A stretch of DNA of 64,000 nucleotides from Paracoccus aurantiacus. GTDB lineage: Bacteria > Pseudomonadota > Alphaproteobacteria > Rhodobacterales > Rhodobacteraceae. The position numbers and the translations under genes were made by a program. The stretch is taken from NCBI RefSeq assembly GCF_007993065.1, contig NZ_VOPL01000002.1, positions 434,001-498,000 of the forward strand, written 5' to 3'. The notes beneath the pieces were generated by a model. The model saw only the letters and a list, made by a program, of their open reading frames with translations. It searched no databases and had not been told where the DNA came from. Below are positions 46,579-56,568 of this stretch, piece after piece (within the stretch, counting starts at the first letter, position 1; every line of letters begins with the position of its first letter).

Positions 46579-47475
46579 ATGGTGGCTCCAGCGATGATGC
46601 GCCGCATGTTTGCGGCAGGGATGGGGGCGGCGCTGCTGCTGTCGGCAGGCGTAGCCCGCGCGCAGGAGGCAGCCGGCGATGTGCTGGGCGATTTGCCTGT
46701 CATCGGAAAGCCGCATCCGCGCGGCATCAGCTTCCAGCCTGCTTCCAGCCCCGAGGCGGTGGATCAGCAATGGCTGGATCACTATGTGCTTGTCATCATC
46801 ACCGTTGTAACGATTTTCGTCTGCGGTCTGCTGCTGTGGTGCATCCTGCGCTATAACCGCCGCGCCAACCCGACACCGGCCCGGTTCAGCCACAATACCC
46901 CGATCGAGATCACCTGGACGCTAGTCCCGATCCTGATCCTGATCGCAATCGGCGTCTTTTCGCTGCCGATTCTGTTCCGCCAGCTTGCCATTCCGCAGAA
47001 CCCTGCCGTGGTCATCAAAGCAATCGGGCATCAGTGGTACTGGTCCTATGAATATCCGAATGAAGGGCTCGCCTTCGATGCGCTGATGCTGGCGAAGGAA
47101 GATCTGGAGGCCAACGGCTATACCCCTGACGAATATCTGCTGGCCGCCGACAACCCGGTCGTGGTGCCGGTCGGGCAGGAAGTGCTGATGCAGTTCACGG
47201 CAACCGACGTGATCCATTCCTGGACCATTCCGGCCTTCGCGGTGAAGCAGGACGCCGTACCTGGCCGCATTGCGCAGCTTGCCTTCACCGCCACGCAGGA
47301 AGGCGTGTATTTCGGCCAGTGCTCGGAACTTTGCGGGATCAATCACGCCTATATGCCGATTGTCGTGAAGGCCGTCTCGCCCGAGAGATATGCCGCATGG
47401 CTGGAAGGCGCGAAGGTCGAATTCGCTGCGGCCGATCTGGAAAACGCCAAGCCCATCCAGATGGCAGCAAAGTAA
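46579..47475 (+). CDS. ctaC: Cytochrome c oxidase subunit II (aa3-type)
   Basis: 298 aa. Signal peptide to about residue 28 (AGVARA-Q), TMs at about 68-90 and 112-134, then the periplasmic CuA domain with His213, Cys248, Glu250, Cys252, His256 and Met259 ([15 protein letters not shown]). WYWSYEYP is the electron-entry aromatic patch. It accepts electrons from cytochrome c. The ctaD gene (subunit I) is not in the window, as in Paracoccus where it lies apart. Confidence 0.97.
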   Translation: MVAPAMMRRMFAAGMGAALLLSAGVARAQEAAGDVLGDLPVIGKPHPRGISFQPASSPEAVDQQWLDHYVLVIITVVTIFVCGLLLWCILRYNRRANPTPARFSHNTPIEITWTLVPILILIAIGVFSLPILFRQLAIPQNPAVVIKAIGHQWYWSYEYPNEGLAFDALMLAKEDLEANGYTPDEYLLAADNPVVVPVGQEVLMQFTATDVIHSWTIPAFAVKQDAVPGRIAQLAFTATQEGVYFGQCSELCGINHAYMPIVVKAVSPERYAAWLEGAKVEFAAADLENAKPIQMAAK

Positions 47476-47481
47476 CCGCCC

Positions 47482-48396
47482 GTGGCCGATACAACCACAT
47501 ATGAAACCCCCGGCGAGGCGCAGTTTGGCGATTATGTCGCCCTGCTGAAGCCGCGCGTCATGTCGCTGGTGGTGTTTACCGCCTTTGTCGGCCTGATCGT
47601 CGCGCCGGTGCATCTGCACCCGCTGGTCGCGTTTTGCTCGGTCCTGTTCATCGCCATTGGCGGCGGGGCGTCCGGGGCGCTGAACATGTGGTATGACGCA
47701 GATATCGACGCGGTTATGCGGCGCACCAAGGGCCGGCCAATCCCGTCGGGACGCGTGACCGGGGGCGAAGCGCTTGGCCTTGGCCTGGCGCTTTCGGGCA
47801 TCTCGGTCATGATGCTGGGGCTGTCGGCAAATTGGTTCGCGGCCGGCTTTCTGGCATTCACGATCTTCTTCTATGCTGTCATCTACACGATGTGGCTGAA
47901 GCGCTCGACACCGCAGAATATCGTGATCGGCGGCGCGGCCGGGGCGTTTCCGCCCATGATCGGCTGGGCCTGCGCGACCGGCGGTATCTCGATCGAGTCG
48001 CTTCTGATGTTCGCACTGATCTTCTTCTGGACCCCGCCCCATTTCTGGGCGCTGGCGCTGTTCATGAAGGAAGATTATCACAATGCCGGGGTGCCGATGC
48101 TGACGGTGACGCATGGTCGTCAGGTCACGCGGCGCCATATCTTCGCCTATACGCTTGTCCTCGCGCCCTTCGCGATCTGGCTGGGCCTGACCTCGGTCGG
48201 GGGGCCGATTTACCTGACCGCCGCGGTGGTCCTGAACGCGCTGTTCATCTGGCGCGGATGGCAGGTCATGCGCCGCACCGACGAACAGAGCTATGGCGAT
48301 GGCCACAAGGCCGAGAAAAGCTTCTTCAAGCTGTCGCTTTACTATCTGTTCGCGCATTTCGCGGCGCTGCTGATCCAGCACTGGGTGGGCGTATGA
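47482..48396 (+). CDS. ctaB: Heme O synthase (protoheme IX farnesyltransferase)
   Basis: 304 aa from a GTG at 47482. Nine-TM UbiA-type prenyltransferase with NxxxDxxxD (Asn68, Asp72, Asp76 in NMWYDADID) and the second acidic motif. It attaches farnesyl to heme b to make heme O, precursor of heme A for oxidase. Starts 6 nt after ctaC and overlaps the next start. Confidence 0.96.
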   Translation: MADTTTYETPGEAQFGDYVALLKPRVMSLVVFTAFVGLIVAPVHLHPLVAFCSVLFIAIGGGASGALNMWYDADIDAVMRRTKGRPIPSGRVTGGEALGLGLALSGISVMMLGLSANWFAAGFLAFTIFFYAVIYTMWLKRSTPQNIVIGGAAGAFPPMIGWACATGGISIESLLMFALIFFWTPPHFWALALFMKEDYHNAGVPMLTVTHGRQVTRRHIFAYTLVLAPFAIWLGLTSVGGPIYLTAAVVLNALFIWRGWQVMRRTDEQSYGDGHKAEKSFFKLSLYYLFAHFAALLIQHWVGV

Positions 48397-48668
48397 TGGC
48401 GCTTCGCACAGAACACGAACTTCACGGACGCCGCCGGTCGCGCAATGTCGGGCTGCTGGTTGTGCTGCTGGCCTTTGTCGCGCTGATTTTCGGCCTGACG
48501 GTCGTGAAGGTTCAGAACGGCGAAGGCGCCGCGCTGGAAGGTTTTGACCATCAGGCGCGCCCGGCACTTCTGCCGCGCGAAGAGGGCGTCGAGATCAGTC
48601 CAAGCCGCGATCCTGTTGCAGCACCGGGCACGCCTGCCGCCGAACAGGGCGCGAGGACCGAACCATGA
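48393..48668 (+). CDS. Small membrane protein of the cta cluster
   Basis: 91 aa from the ATG at 48393 (ATGA overlap with ctaB; the second Met at 48396 is also possible). A basic N-terminus (HGRRRSRN), one TM at about 20-40, and a periplasmic Pro/Ala/Glu-rich tail. It occupies the place of the small unnamed ORF between ctaB and ctaG in Paracoccus and Rhodobacter. Likely an oxidase assembly accessory; no function established from sequence. Overlaps ctaG by 4 nt. Confidence 0.8.
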   Translation: MMALRTEHELHGRRRSRNVGLLVVLLAFVALIFGLTVVKVQNGEGAALEGFDHQARPALLPREEGVEISPSRDPVAAPGTPAAEQGARTEP

Positions 48669-49279
48669 GCCTGCTGCCGAAGGACAGGAACCAGCGCGTC
48701 CTCGTCTCTCTGGTCGGGGTGGTTCTGGTCATGGGCGCGCTCGCATGGGCCGCGGTGCCATTCTATAACTGGTTCTGCGCGGTCACCGGCTATGGCGGGA
48801 CGACGCAGGTGACCACTGCTAAGGACGCCGCAGGACAGCGGGTGCTGGATGAGGAAATCACCATCCGCTTCGATTCGAACACCGACAGCAACCTGCCCTG
48901 GACCTTCCGTCCGATGCAGCGCGAGATGAAGATGAAGATCGGGCAGACCGGCATGGCGTATTACGAGGCCATCAACAACTCCGATCACGTCATCACCGGC
49001 CGCGCGAGCTATAATGTCGCGCCAGAGATCGCAGGCTCTTTCTTTTACAAGATCGACTGCTTCTGCTTCACGGAACAGACGCTTCAACCCGGTGAGCGGG
49101 TCGAGATGCCTGTCACCTTCGAAGTCGACCCGGACATCGTGACAGACCGCGACGCTTACAAGGTGCGCGACATCACGCTGAGCTATACCTTTCACCAATA
49201 TGATACGCCCGAAACGGCATCGGCCGCGGACAGCCAGTCTGCGTTGACGCCGCAAACGGGCGAGATCAGAATGAACTGA
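48665..49279 (+). CDS. ctaG: Cytochrome c oxidase assembly protein CtaG (Cox11)
   Basis: 204 aa. An N-terminal TM (about 12-32), then a periplasmic immunoglobulin-like copper domain with Cys38 (NWFCAVTG) and the CFCF motif (Cys132, Cys134). It delivers copper to the CuB site of subunit I. Translationally coupled to the small gene before it. Confidence 0.96.
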   Translation: MSLLPKDRNQRVLVSLVGVVLVMGALAWAAVPFYNWFCAVTGYGGTTQVTTAKDAAGQRVLDEEITIRFDSNTDSNLPWTFRPMQREMKMKIGQTGMAYYEAINNSDHVITGRASYNVAPEIAGSFFYKIDCFCFTEQTLQPGERVEMPVTFEVDPDIVTDRDAYKVRDITLSYTFHQYDTPETASAADSQSALTPQTGEIRMN

Positions 49280-49299
49280 CAAGAATGCGGGGACAGCCA

Positions 49300-50100
49300 A
49301 TGGCGCATGCAAAGAATCACGACTACCACATCCTGCCGCCCTCGCTCTGGCCGCTACTGACGGCGATCTCGGTCTTCGTGATGCTGAGCGGCGCGGTCAT
49401 GTGGATGAAAGGCGGCGGACCCTGGATGAACCTGATCGGTCTGGTCGGGGTGCTGTATTGCATGTTCGGCTGGTGGGCCGATGTCGTCCATGAAGGTGAA
49501 ACCGGCGATCACACCAAGGTCGTGCAGATCGGGCTGCGCTATGGCGTGATCCTGTTCATCATGTCCGAAGTTATGTTCTTCGTCGCCTGGTTCTGGGCTT
49601 TCTTCAAGAACGCGCTTTACCCGATGGGACCGGACAGCCCGATCAAGGATGGTGTCTGGCCGCCCGAGGGCATTCAGACCTTCGATCCGTGGCACCTGCC
49701 GCTTATCAACACGCTGATCCTGCTTCTGTCGGGTGTCGCGGTGACATGGGCGCACCACGCGCTTGTCCACGAAAATGACCGCAAGACCACGATCAACGGC
49801 CTTGCCGTCGCGGTTGTTCTGGGCGTCTGCTTCACGATCCTTCAGGCCTATGAATACAGCCACGCCGCGTTCGGGCTGTCCGACACCGTCTATGGCGGTG
49901 TGTTCTTCATGGCGACCGGCTTTCACGGCTTCCATGTCATCATCGGCACGATCTTCCTGTTCGTCTGCATGGTGCGCTTGATGCGCGGCCAGATGGACGA
50001 CAAGCAGCATATCGGGTTCGAGGCCGCTGCCTGGTACTGGCACTTCGTTGACGTCGTGTGGCTGTTCCTGTTCTTCGCCATCTACATCTGGGGTCGCTGA
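49300..50100 (+). CDS. ctaE: Cytochrome c oxidase subunit III
   Basis: 266 aa from the ATG at 49300 ([15 protein letters not shown]); the frame opens at 49285 but that Met has no conservation. Seven TM helices with [16 protein letters not shown], the conserved TM3 Glu (SEVMFF) and a [13 protein letters not shown]-terminus. It stabilises the proton-pumping core. A terminator follows. Confidence 0.97.
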   Translation: MAHAKNHDYHILPPSLWPLLTAISVFVMLSGAVMWMKGGGPWMNLIGLVGVLYCMFGWWADVVHEGETGDHTKVVQIGLRYGVILFIMSEVMFFVAWFWAFFKNALYPMGPDSPIKDGVWPPEGIQTFDPWHLPLINTLILLLSGVAVTWAHHALVHENDRKTTINGLAVAVVLGVCFTILQAYEYSHAAFGLSDTVYGGVFFMATGFHGFHVIIGTIFLFVCMVRLMRGQMDDKQHIGFEAAAWYWHFVDVVWLFLFFAIYIWGR

Positions 50101-50127
50101 TCACTGCCCTTGCCCGGAAAAGAAGCG

Positions 50128-50158
50128 ACGGCGCGGCAATGCTGCGCCGTTTTCTTTT
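50128..50158 (+). terminator. Terminator after ctaE
   Basis: ACGGCGCGGC (50128-50137) pairs with GCTGCGCCGT (50141-50150, one G-T pair) around AAT, followed by TTTCTTTT. Confidence 0.85.
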
Positions 50159-50246
50159 GGTGGCGATGATAGGCAAATGATCGCGCGCCCCTTGGAGCCG
50201 GCGACGCGCCGCGCTATCGCAAGGCGCGAACGAAAACGGAATTGCC

Positions 50247-50927
50247 ATGACCGCCCGCCGATCCATCATACCGCCGCTGATCTTCGGGATCGTCACGACC
50301 GCGATTCTCGTCAGCCTTGGCATGTGGCAATTGCGCCGGCTTGACTGGAAAGAGGCGCAACTGGCCGAGATACAGGCAGGCATCGACGCGGCACCCGTGC
50401 CTCTGCCGGATCAGATCGATCCGTCGATGAAATATCTTCCGGTCATCCTTTCGGGGCGCACCACTGGGCAGGAAATCCTTGTTCTCTCGGGCACCAAGGA
50501 ACGCGGCGGCGGCTATAATGTCATATCCGGTTTCGCGACAGATGACGGCCGCCGCATTTTGCTGGACCGCGGTTTCATCGAACAGGATTATCGCCGCAGT
50601 GCCCGCCCACCGACTGACCTGACCGTCGCGGGCAACCTGCACTGGCCGCAGGACAAGGGCAGCGCGACACCGGAACCCGACCTGAAGGCCGGGATCTGGT
50701 TCGCCCGCGATGTGCCAGCAATGGCAAAGTCGCTGGGGACCGAGCCTGTGCTGGTCGTCGCGGCAGAGGTTCAGGGCGATGCGCAGGGCGTGGACCCCAT
50801 TCCCGTTACCATTGAGGGGATACCGAACAGCCACTTGTCCTATGCCGTGCAATGGTTCTTGTTCGCGGCCACTTGCGCAGGGATGACAGCGTGGTTCATC
50901 TGGCGTATCAGGCGCCGGACATATTAG
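50247..50927 (+). CDS. SURF1-family oxidase assembly protein
   Basis: 226 aa with TMs at both ends (about 7-27 and 203-220), the SURF1/Shy1 topology. LGMWQLRRLDWKE, and GGGYNVISGF with a following DRGFI, are family motifs. Paracoccus homologues (Surf1c/q) bind heme A and insert it into subunit I. Separated from ctaE by a terminator, so it has its own promoter or relies on readthrough. Confidence 0.92.
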   Translation: MTARRSIIPPLIFGIVTTAILVSLGMWQLRRLDWKEAQLAEIQAGIDAAPVPLPDQIDPSMKYLPVILSGRTTGQEILVLSGTKERGGGYNVISGFATDDGRRILLDRGFIEQDYRRSARPPTDLTVAGNLHWPQDKGSATPEPDLKAGIWFARDVPAMAKSLGTEPVLVVAAEVQGDAQGVDPIPVTIEGIPNSHLSYAVQWFLFAATCAGMTAWFIWRIRRRTY

Positions 50928-50936
50928 GGACAGGCG

Positions 50937-52325
50937 ATGCGGTATATCTCGACGCGGGGCGAAGCCCCGGTGCTGAACTTCGAACAGGCGATGCTGACCG
51001 GACTGGCCCGTGACGGCGGCCTGTATCTGCCCGAGACTATCCCGCAATTCAGCACCGGCGAGATCGCGGCGCTGGAAAGCCTGCCCTATGGCGAGGCAGC
51101 ATTGCGTATCATCAAGCCGTTTCTGGGCGAGAGCTTTTCCGACGACGAACTGACGAAAGCACTGGATGCGGCATATGCCGATTTCGGACATGTCGCCCGC
51201 GCACCGCTGCGCCAGCTTGCGCCGGGTCATCACCTGCTGGAGCTGTTTCACGGCCCGACACTCGCCTTCAAGGACTTTGCGATGCAGCTGATCGGTCAGC
51301 TGTTCCAGATCGCGCTGAAACGATCGGGGCAGCGGATTACGATTGTCGGTGCGACATCGGGTGACACCGGTTCCGCCGCGATCGAGGCGTTTCGCGGGCT
51401 CGATAATGTCGATGTCTTCATCCTGTTCCCGCATGGCCGCGTCAGCGAAGTTCAGCGCCGCCAGATGACGACGCCTGACGATGCGAACGTTCATGCGCTG
51501 GCGCTCGATGGTCATTTTGACGATTGTCAGGCGCGGCTGAAGGATCTGTTCAACGACCACGACTTTCGCGATCAGGTCGGGCTTGCGGGCGTCAACAGCA
51601 TCAACTGGGCGCGGGTGCTGGCGCAGGTCGTCTATTATTTCACCGCCGCCGTCAGTCTTGGCGCGCCGGGGCGGGTGGTGGATTTCACCGTGCCGACAGG
51701 GAATTTCGGCGATATTCTCGCAGGCCTCGTGGCCAAGCGCATGGGCCTGCCGATCGGTCAGCTTGTCGTCGCAACGAACCAGAACGACATTCTGCACCGT
51801 GCACTGACAAGCGGCGAATACCGGGTCGGAGAGGTCGAGCCGTCGATTTCTCCCTCGATGGATATTCAGGTCAGCAGCAATTTCGAACGTGCGCTTTTCT
51901 GGGCCTATGACAGCGACCCGGCAGCGATCCGCCAGATCATGGCTGAACTGAAGGCGGGCGGGTTCAGCATCTCTCAGGGGGCATTGCAGGCGTTGCAGGA
52001 AGATTTCATGTCAGGTCGCGCGTCGGAAACCGAAACGCTGGACATGATCCGCACCATTCGTGACGAAACCGGCGAAATCCTGTGCCCGCATTCCGCCGTC
52101 GGTGTGAAGGTCGCGCGGGAAAAGCTCCGCGACGGCGTGCCGATGATCACGCTGGCGACCGCGCATCCGGCGAAATTCCCGGATGCGGTGGAAACCGCCA
52201 TAGGCATCCGCCCCGACCTTCCCCCGCATATGCAGGGCCTTTTCGACAAAGCCGAACGCCAGACGCGGGTTGAAAACGATGTCGAGGCGCTTAAATCGCT
52301 GATCCTTGAACGGAGAATGGCTTGA
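50937..52325 (+). CDS. thrC: Threonine synthase
   Basis: 462 aa. MRYISTRGEAPVLNFEQAMLTGLARDGGLYLP is the thr_synth_N signature, in pieces; the PLP Schiff-base Lys112 is in PTLAFKDFAMQ, and GATSGDTGSAA binds phosphate. It converts O-phosphohomoserine to threonine. Nine nt after the SURF1 gene; overlaps the peptidase gene start. Confidence 0.97.
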   Translation: MRYISTRGEAPVLNFEQAMLTGLARDGGLYLPETIPQFSTGEIAALESLPYGEAALRIIKPFLGESFSDDELTKALDAAYADFGHVARAPLRQLAPGHHLLELFHGPTLAFKDFAMQLIGQLFQIALKRSGQRITIVGATSGDTGSAAIEAFRGLDNVDVFILFPHGRVSEVQRRQMTTPDDANVHALALDGHFDDCQARLKDLFNDHDFRDQVGLAGVNSINWARVLAQVVYYFTAAVSLGAPGRVVDFTVPTGNFGDILAGLVAKRMGLPIGQLVVATNQNDILHRALTSGEYRVGEVEPSISPSMDIQVSSNFERALFWAYDSDPAAIRQIMAELKAGGFSISQGALQALQEDFMSGRASETETLDMIRTIRDETGEILCPHSAVGVKVAREKLRDGVPMITLATAHPAKFPDAVETAIGIRPDLPPHMQGLFDKAERQTRVENDVEALKSLILERRMA

Positions 52326-53584
52326 GCGATCTGAATATCACCGCGCTGCCGAACGGGCTGCGCATCGTTACGCGGCGGATGCCGGGACTTCATTCCGCGA
52401 CGCTTGGCCTGTGGGTCAGCGCCGGCGGCCGGGACGAGCGTGCCGAACAGAACGGCATTGCCCATTTCCTGGAACATATGGCCTTCAAGGGCACCGCGCG
52501 CCGGTCGGCCCTGCAAATCGCCGAGGAGATCGAGGATGTCGGCGGCTATATCAACGCCTATACCTCGCGCGATACGACTGCCTATTACGCGCGCGTTCTG
52601 GAAGCCGACACCGCACTGGCGCTTGATGTAATCTCTGACATCGTGCTGAATCCGGCCTTCGATCAGCGCGAGATCGAGGTCGAACGCGGTGTGATTTTGC
52701 AGGAAATCGGTCAATCGCTGGATACGCCCGACGACATCATATTCGACTGGCTGCAAGAGGCCGCTTATCCTGACCAGCCCTTCGGGCGCACAATCCTTGG
52801 CCCGGCCGAAAAGGTGTCGATTTTCGGGCGGGGCGACCTGTCGGGTTTTGTCACCGAACATTACGGACCGGGGCAGATCATTCTCGCCGCTGCCGGGGCT
52901 GTCGATCACGACGCTATCGTGCGGCAGGCAGAAGGCATATTTGGCCACCTGACCAATCGCCACGCACCGGCTCGCGATGCCGCGCGCTGGCATGGGGCCG
53001 AGGTGCGGCGTGTCAAAGACCTCGAACAGGCGCATTTTACGCTCGCCTTCGAGGGGCCGGGTTATATGTCGCCGGAATATCACGCCGCGCAGATCTGGAC
53101 CACTGCGATGGGCGGCGGCATGTCCTCGCGCCTGTTCCAGAAGATCCGCGAGGAGCGGGGCCTTTGCTATACCATCTTCGCGCAATCGGGTTTCCACGAC
53201 GATACCGGCATGATGACGATTTATGCCGGAACCGCCGCCGAAGACATTGCCGAACTTGCGACACTTACCGTGGATGAGCTGAAGCGCTCGGTTGATGGCA
53301 TGACAGATGCCGAGATCGCGCGTGCGAAAGCACAGCTCAAGGCGGGTCTGCTGATGGGGCTTGAAAGCAGTTCCGGTCAGGCGGAACGGATTGCACGCTC
53401 GCTTGCAATCTGGGGCCGCGTGCCCGATCCGGCTGAAAGTGCGGCGCGGATCGACGCAGTAACGCGACGCGATATTGCCGACTACGCCGCGCGGCTGATT
53501 GCGCGGCATCCGGCCATGGCGCTTTATGGTCCGGTCGGCGGCGCACCAGAGCTGGAGAGGCTCAGCGAAAGGCTTGCCGCCTGA
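52322..53584 (+). CDS. M16-family zinc peptidase (mitochondrial processing peptidase-like)
   Basis: 420 aa from a TTG at 52322 (TTGA overlap with thrC). The inverted zinc motif HFLEH gives His48, Glu51, His52, with Glu128 completing the site. The FKGT tail and long C-terminal inactive half match alphaproteobacterial PMP/MPP-beta-like peptidases. Cytoplasmic by lack of signal. Substrate unknown. Adjacent to the SURF1-thrC run. Confidence 0.93.
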   Translation: MSDLNITALPNGLRIVTRRMPGLHSATLGLWVSAGGRDERAEQNGIAHFLEHMAFKGTARRSALQIAEEIEDVGGYINAYTSRDTTAYYARVLEADTALALDVISDIVLNPAFDQREIEVERGVILQEIGQSLDTPDDIIFDWLQEAAYPDQPFGRTILGPAEKVSIFGRGDLSGFVTEHYGPGQIILAAAGAVDHDAIVRQAEGIFGHLTNRHAPARDAARWHGAEVRRVKDLEQAHFTLAFEGPGYMSPEYHAAQIWTTAMGGGMSSRLFQKIREERGLCYTIFAQSGFHDDTGMMTIYAGTAAEDIAELATLTVDELKRSVDGMTDAEIARAKAQLKAGLLMGLESSSGQAERIARSLAIWGRVPDPAESAARIDAVTRRDIADYAARLIARHPAMALYGPVGGAPELERLSERLAA

Positions 53585-54168
53585 TGTTCGGGCGGCGCCG
53601 TCCGATCCGGCTGGAAAGCGAACGGATGGTGCTGCGCCTGCCGGAGCATTCGGATTTCAATGCCTGGACCTCTCTGCGCCGCGACAGCCGCGAGTTCCTG
53701 ACCCCGTGGGAGCCGACTTGGGCCGCCGACCACCTTTCGCGCAAGGCATTCACGAACCGCGTCTATTGGGCGCATCGTGCAAGTCGCAATACCAGTGCTG
53801 TCCCGCTGTTTCTGGAACGAAACGTGGACGGGCTTTTGCTTGGCGCGATTACCATCGACAATATCCGGCGCGGCCCGGCGCAAATGGCCACAATCGGTTA
53901 CTGGATCGGCGCGCCCTATGCTCGTCAGGGCTATATGACAGAGGCGATTGGCGCGGTCACGCGGCACGCCTTCACGACGCTGGACCTGTCGCGGATCGAA
54001 GCCGCCTGCCTGCCCGATAACGCTGCCTCGCGCGGTGTGCTGGAACGCGCGGGCTTCAAGTATGAGGGCGTGGCCCAAAGCTATCTGCAGATCAACGGAC
54101 GGTGGCGCACGCATGTGCTCTATGCCAACCTGCGCCATGACAGGCGCGGCAGAACGGATGCGGGATAG
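53584..54168 (+). CDS. RimJ/RimL-type GNAT N-acetyltransferase
   Basis: 194 aa. IRLESERMVLRLPEHSDFNAWTSLRR is the RimJ start, and MATIGYWIGAPYARQGYMTEAI contains the acetyl-CoA pyrophosphate loop. CDNAASRGVLERAGFKYEGVA-like C-terminus. Family members acetylate ribosomal protein N-termini or small amines. The ATG shares its A with the peptidase TGA. Confidence 0.92.
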   Translation: MFGRRRPIRLESERMVLRLPEHSDFNAWTSLRRDSREFLTPWEPTWAADHLSRKAFTNRVYWAHRASRNTSAVPLFLERNVDGLLLGAITIDNIRRGPAQMATIGYWIGAPYARQGYMTEAIGAVTRHAFTTLDLSRIEAACLPDNAASRGVLERAGFKYEGVAQSYLQINGRWRTHVLYANLRHDRRGRTDAG

Positions 54169-54172
54169 GCAG

Positions 54173-55585
54173 ATGACAGATGGCATGGCACTGAACCCCG
54201 CTGGTCCGGATCTGGCAGAGGCCATGCCGCCGGGCGTGCTGCGCGAAATCGAGCCGCGCCATCTGGAAGAACCCCGTGGCCGTTATCATGGCCATGCCGG
54301 GCTGCTGGCCGCCCCCCACAATGTCGAGGAGGTCGCCGCCGTGGTCCGTGCCTGCGCGGCGGCGCGGATAGGCATCGTTCCCCTTGGCGGCGGCACCGGA
54401 CTGGTCGGCGGGCAGATCATGCAGGACGGCCCCCTGCCGCTCCTTCTGTCGCTGGAACGGATGCATGCCGTGCGCGATGTTTATCCGCAGGAAAATGTCA
54501 TGATTGCCGAGGCCGGCGTGACCCTGCAAAGCGCGCGGGATGCGGCGAAAGATTCAGATCGGCTGTTCCCGCTTTCGCTCGCCTCGCAGGGCAGCGCGCA
54601 GATCGGCGGCGTGCTTTCGACCAATGCCGGTGGGGTGAACGCGCTGCGCTATGGAACCGCGCGCGCCCTGTGTCTGGGCATCGAGGCGGTTTTGCCCGAT
54701 GGCAGCATCATGCATGACCTGAAGCGGCTTCGGAAGGACAATACCGGCTATGATCTTCGCGACCTGCTGATCGGCGCGGAAGGCAGCCTTGGGATCATCA
54801 CGGCGGCCAGCCTGCGTCTTGTGCCGCCGCCTGCGGCGAATGGTGTGGCGCTGATCGTCGTGCCGGACCCCGCGGCTGCGCTGGATCTGCTGTCGCTGGC
54901 GGGACGGCAGCTTGGCGATTGTGTCACGGCGTTCGAGCTGATCTCGGGGCAGGGCCCGCGCTTTCAGATGGAAAAGATGCCCGACCTGCGCCAGCCATTC
55001 GACAGCGCACCCGACTGGATGGTGCTGATCGAGATCGGGCTGCCCCGTGGGCTGGAACCCGATACCGCACTGGAGGCCCTGTTCGAAGCGGCCGCCGAGG
55101 CCGGGCTGGCGCTTGATGGCCTGATCGCGCAATCGGGTCAGCAGGCTGCGGACTTCTGGCGACTGCGAGAGGAAATTCCGGAAGCCAACCGCCTGATCGG
55201 CGCGATTTCCAGCCACGACATTTCGCTGCCGCTTTCAGAGGTTCCCGGCTTCATCGAGGATGCGGGCGCCATGCTGGCCGACATGGGAAACATGCGGATC
55301 AACTGTTTTGGCCATCTGGGTGACGGCAATCTTCATTACAACGTGTTCCCGGCCAAAGGCCGTGATCGCGCAGAGTATGACGATATCCGCAAGCGCATAC
55401 AGGCGTCCGTGCATGAAATGGTCGTGGCGCGCGGGGGGTCGTTCTCTGCGGAACATGGCGTCGGGCGTCTGAAGGTCGCCGATCTGGAACGCTGGGGCGA
55501 TCCGGCACGCCTTCAGGCGATGCGCGCGATCAAGGCGGCGCTTGACCCCCTGGGGATCATGAACCCCGGCGCGGTATTGGCGTGA
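54173..55585 (+). CDS. FAD-linked 2-hydroxyacid dehydrogenase/oxidase (GlcD-like)
   Basis: 470 aa from the ATG at 54173, 5 nt after the GNAT stop. The N-terminal FAD_binding_4 domain has PLGGGTGLVGGQ (70-81), and the C-terminal FAD-oxidase domain has CFGHLGDGNLHYNVF and SFSAEHGVGRLK. This places it with D-lactate, D-2-hydroxyglutarate and glycolate dehydrogenases; D-2-hydroxyglutarate is a plausible but unproven substrate. Confidence 0.9.
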   Translation: MTDGMALNPAGPDLAEAMPPGVLREIEPRHLEEPRGRYHGHAGLLAAPHNVEEVAAVVRACAAARIGIVPLGGGTGLVGGQIMQDGPLPLLLSLERMHAVRDVYPQENVMIAEAGVTLQSARDAAKDSDRLFPLSLASQGSAQIGGVLSTNAGGVNALRYGTARALCLGIEAVLPDGSIMHDLKRLRKDNTGYDLRDLLIGAEGSLGIITAASLRLVPPPAANGVALIVVPDPAAALDLLSLAGRQLGDCVTAFELISGQGPRFQMEKMPDLRQPFDSAPDWMVLIEIGLPRGLEPDTALEALFEAAAEAGLALDGLIAQSGQQAADFWRLREEIPEANRLIGAISSHDISLPLSEVPGFIEDAGAMLADMGNMRINCFGHLGDGNLHYNVFPAKGRDRAEYDDIRKRIQASVHEMVVARGGSFSAEHGVGRLKVADLERWGDPARLQAMRAIKAALDPLGIMNPGAVLA

Positions 55586-55626
55586 TGGGGCTTGCCCGCA
55601 CCTGCTGGCGGCCCTAGCCTCCGGCC

Positions 55627-56568
55627 ATGCTGCGCTATATCGCCCGCCGGATCGCCTCGCTCGTGCTCAGCCTTGCTGTGGCATCGGTGGTGATTTTCCT
55701 TCTGGTCGAGATGGTGCCCGGTGATCCCGCGACGTTCATGCTGGGGACCGGAGCACAGCCCGACACTCTGGCCGCATTGCGCGCGCAGCTCGGGTTGGAT
55801 CAGCCGCTGCCCATCCGCTATGCGCATTGGCTGGGCGCTGTGCTGAGCGGTGATCTTGGCAACAGCTTCACCTATAAAACGCCGGTGACAGGCATGATCC
55901 TGGATCGGATGCAGGTCTCGTTGCCGCTTGCGGTCATGGCGCTTGCGCTGGCGGTTCTGATTGCGTTTCCCGTGGGATTGTTTGCCGCGTCGCGCCGGGG
56001 CAGGGTGGCCGATACCACAGTGATGGGCATGACGCAGATCGGGATCGCGCTGCCGAATTTCTGGTTCGCGATGCTGCTGGTCCTGCTGTTCGCGGTCAAC
56101 CTGCGCTGGCTGCCTGCCGGCGGCTTTGCGGGGTGGGACCAGCCTGTCGCGGCGCTGCGTTCGCTGCTTCTGCCCGCCGTAGCGCTGGCGCTTCCACAAG
56201 CGGCGATCCTGTCACGCGTCCTGCGATCCGCGCTGATCGACACGCTGGATCAGGACTATATCCGGACCGCCCGCGCCAAGGGCCTGACCAGAGGCCAGAC
56301 CCTGCGCCGCCACGCGTTGCGCAACGCGCTGATCCCGGTTCTGACCATCATGGGCATGCAGTTTTCGTTCCTGCTGGCCGGCGCGATCATTATCGAGAAC
56401 GTATTTTACCTGCCGGGCCTCGGGCGGCTGATCTTTCAGGCGATCACGCAGCGCGACCTGATCGTCGTGCAATCGGCGGTGCTGGTGCTGGTCGCGGCAG
56501 TGATCCTTGTGACCTTCATTGTCGATCTGGCCTATGCTGCCGTGGACCCGAGGCTGCGCGCAAGATGA
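55627..56568 (+). CDS. Dipeptide/oligopeptide-type ABC permease (DppB-like)
   Basis: 313 aa with six TMs, the large N-terminal periplasmic loop typical of DppB (MVPGDPATFMLG) and an EAA-type loop near QDYIRTARAKGLTRGQTLRRHALRNALIPVL. First of a transporter operon coupled by 4-nt overlaps. Confidence 0.93.
   Translation: MLRYIARRIASLVLSLAVASVVIFLLVEMVPGDPATFMLGTGAQPDTLAALRAQLGLDQPLPIRYAHWLGAVLSGDLGNSFTYKTPVTGMILDRMQVSLPLAVMALALAVLIAFPVGLFAASRRGRVADTTVMGMTQIGIALPNFWFAMLLVLLFAVNLRWLPAGGFAGWDQPVAALRSLLLPAVALALPQAAILSRVLRSALIDTLDQDYIRTARAKGLTRGQTLRRHALRNALIPVLTIMGMQFSFLLAGAIIIENVFYLPGLGRLIFQAITQRDLIVVQSAVLVLVAAVILVTFIVDLAYAAVDPRLRAR

Noticed and set aside
46921..48567. 548-codon antisense frame across ctaC-ctaB
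   Set aside because: Opposes the oxidase cluster; composition is typical of a shadow frame.
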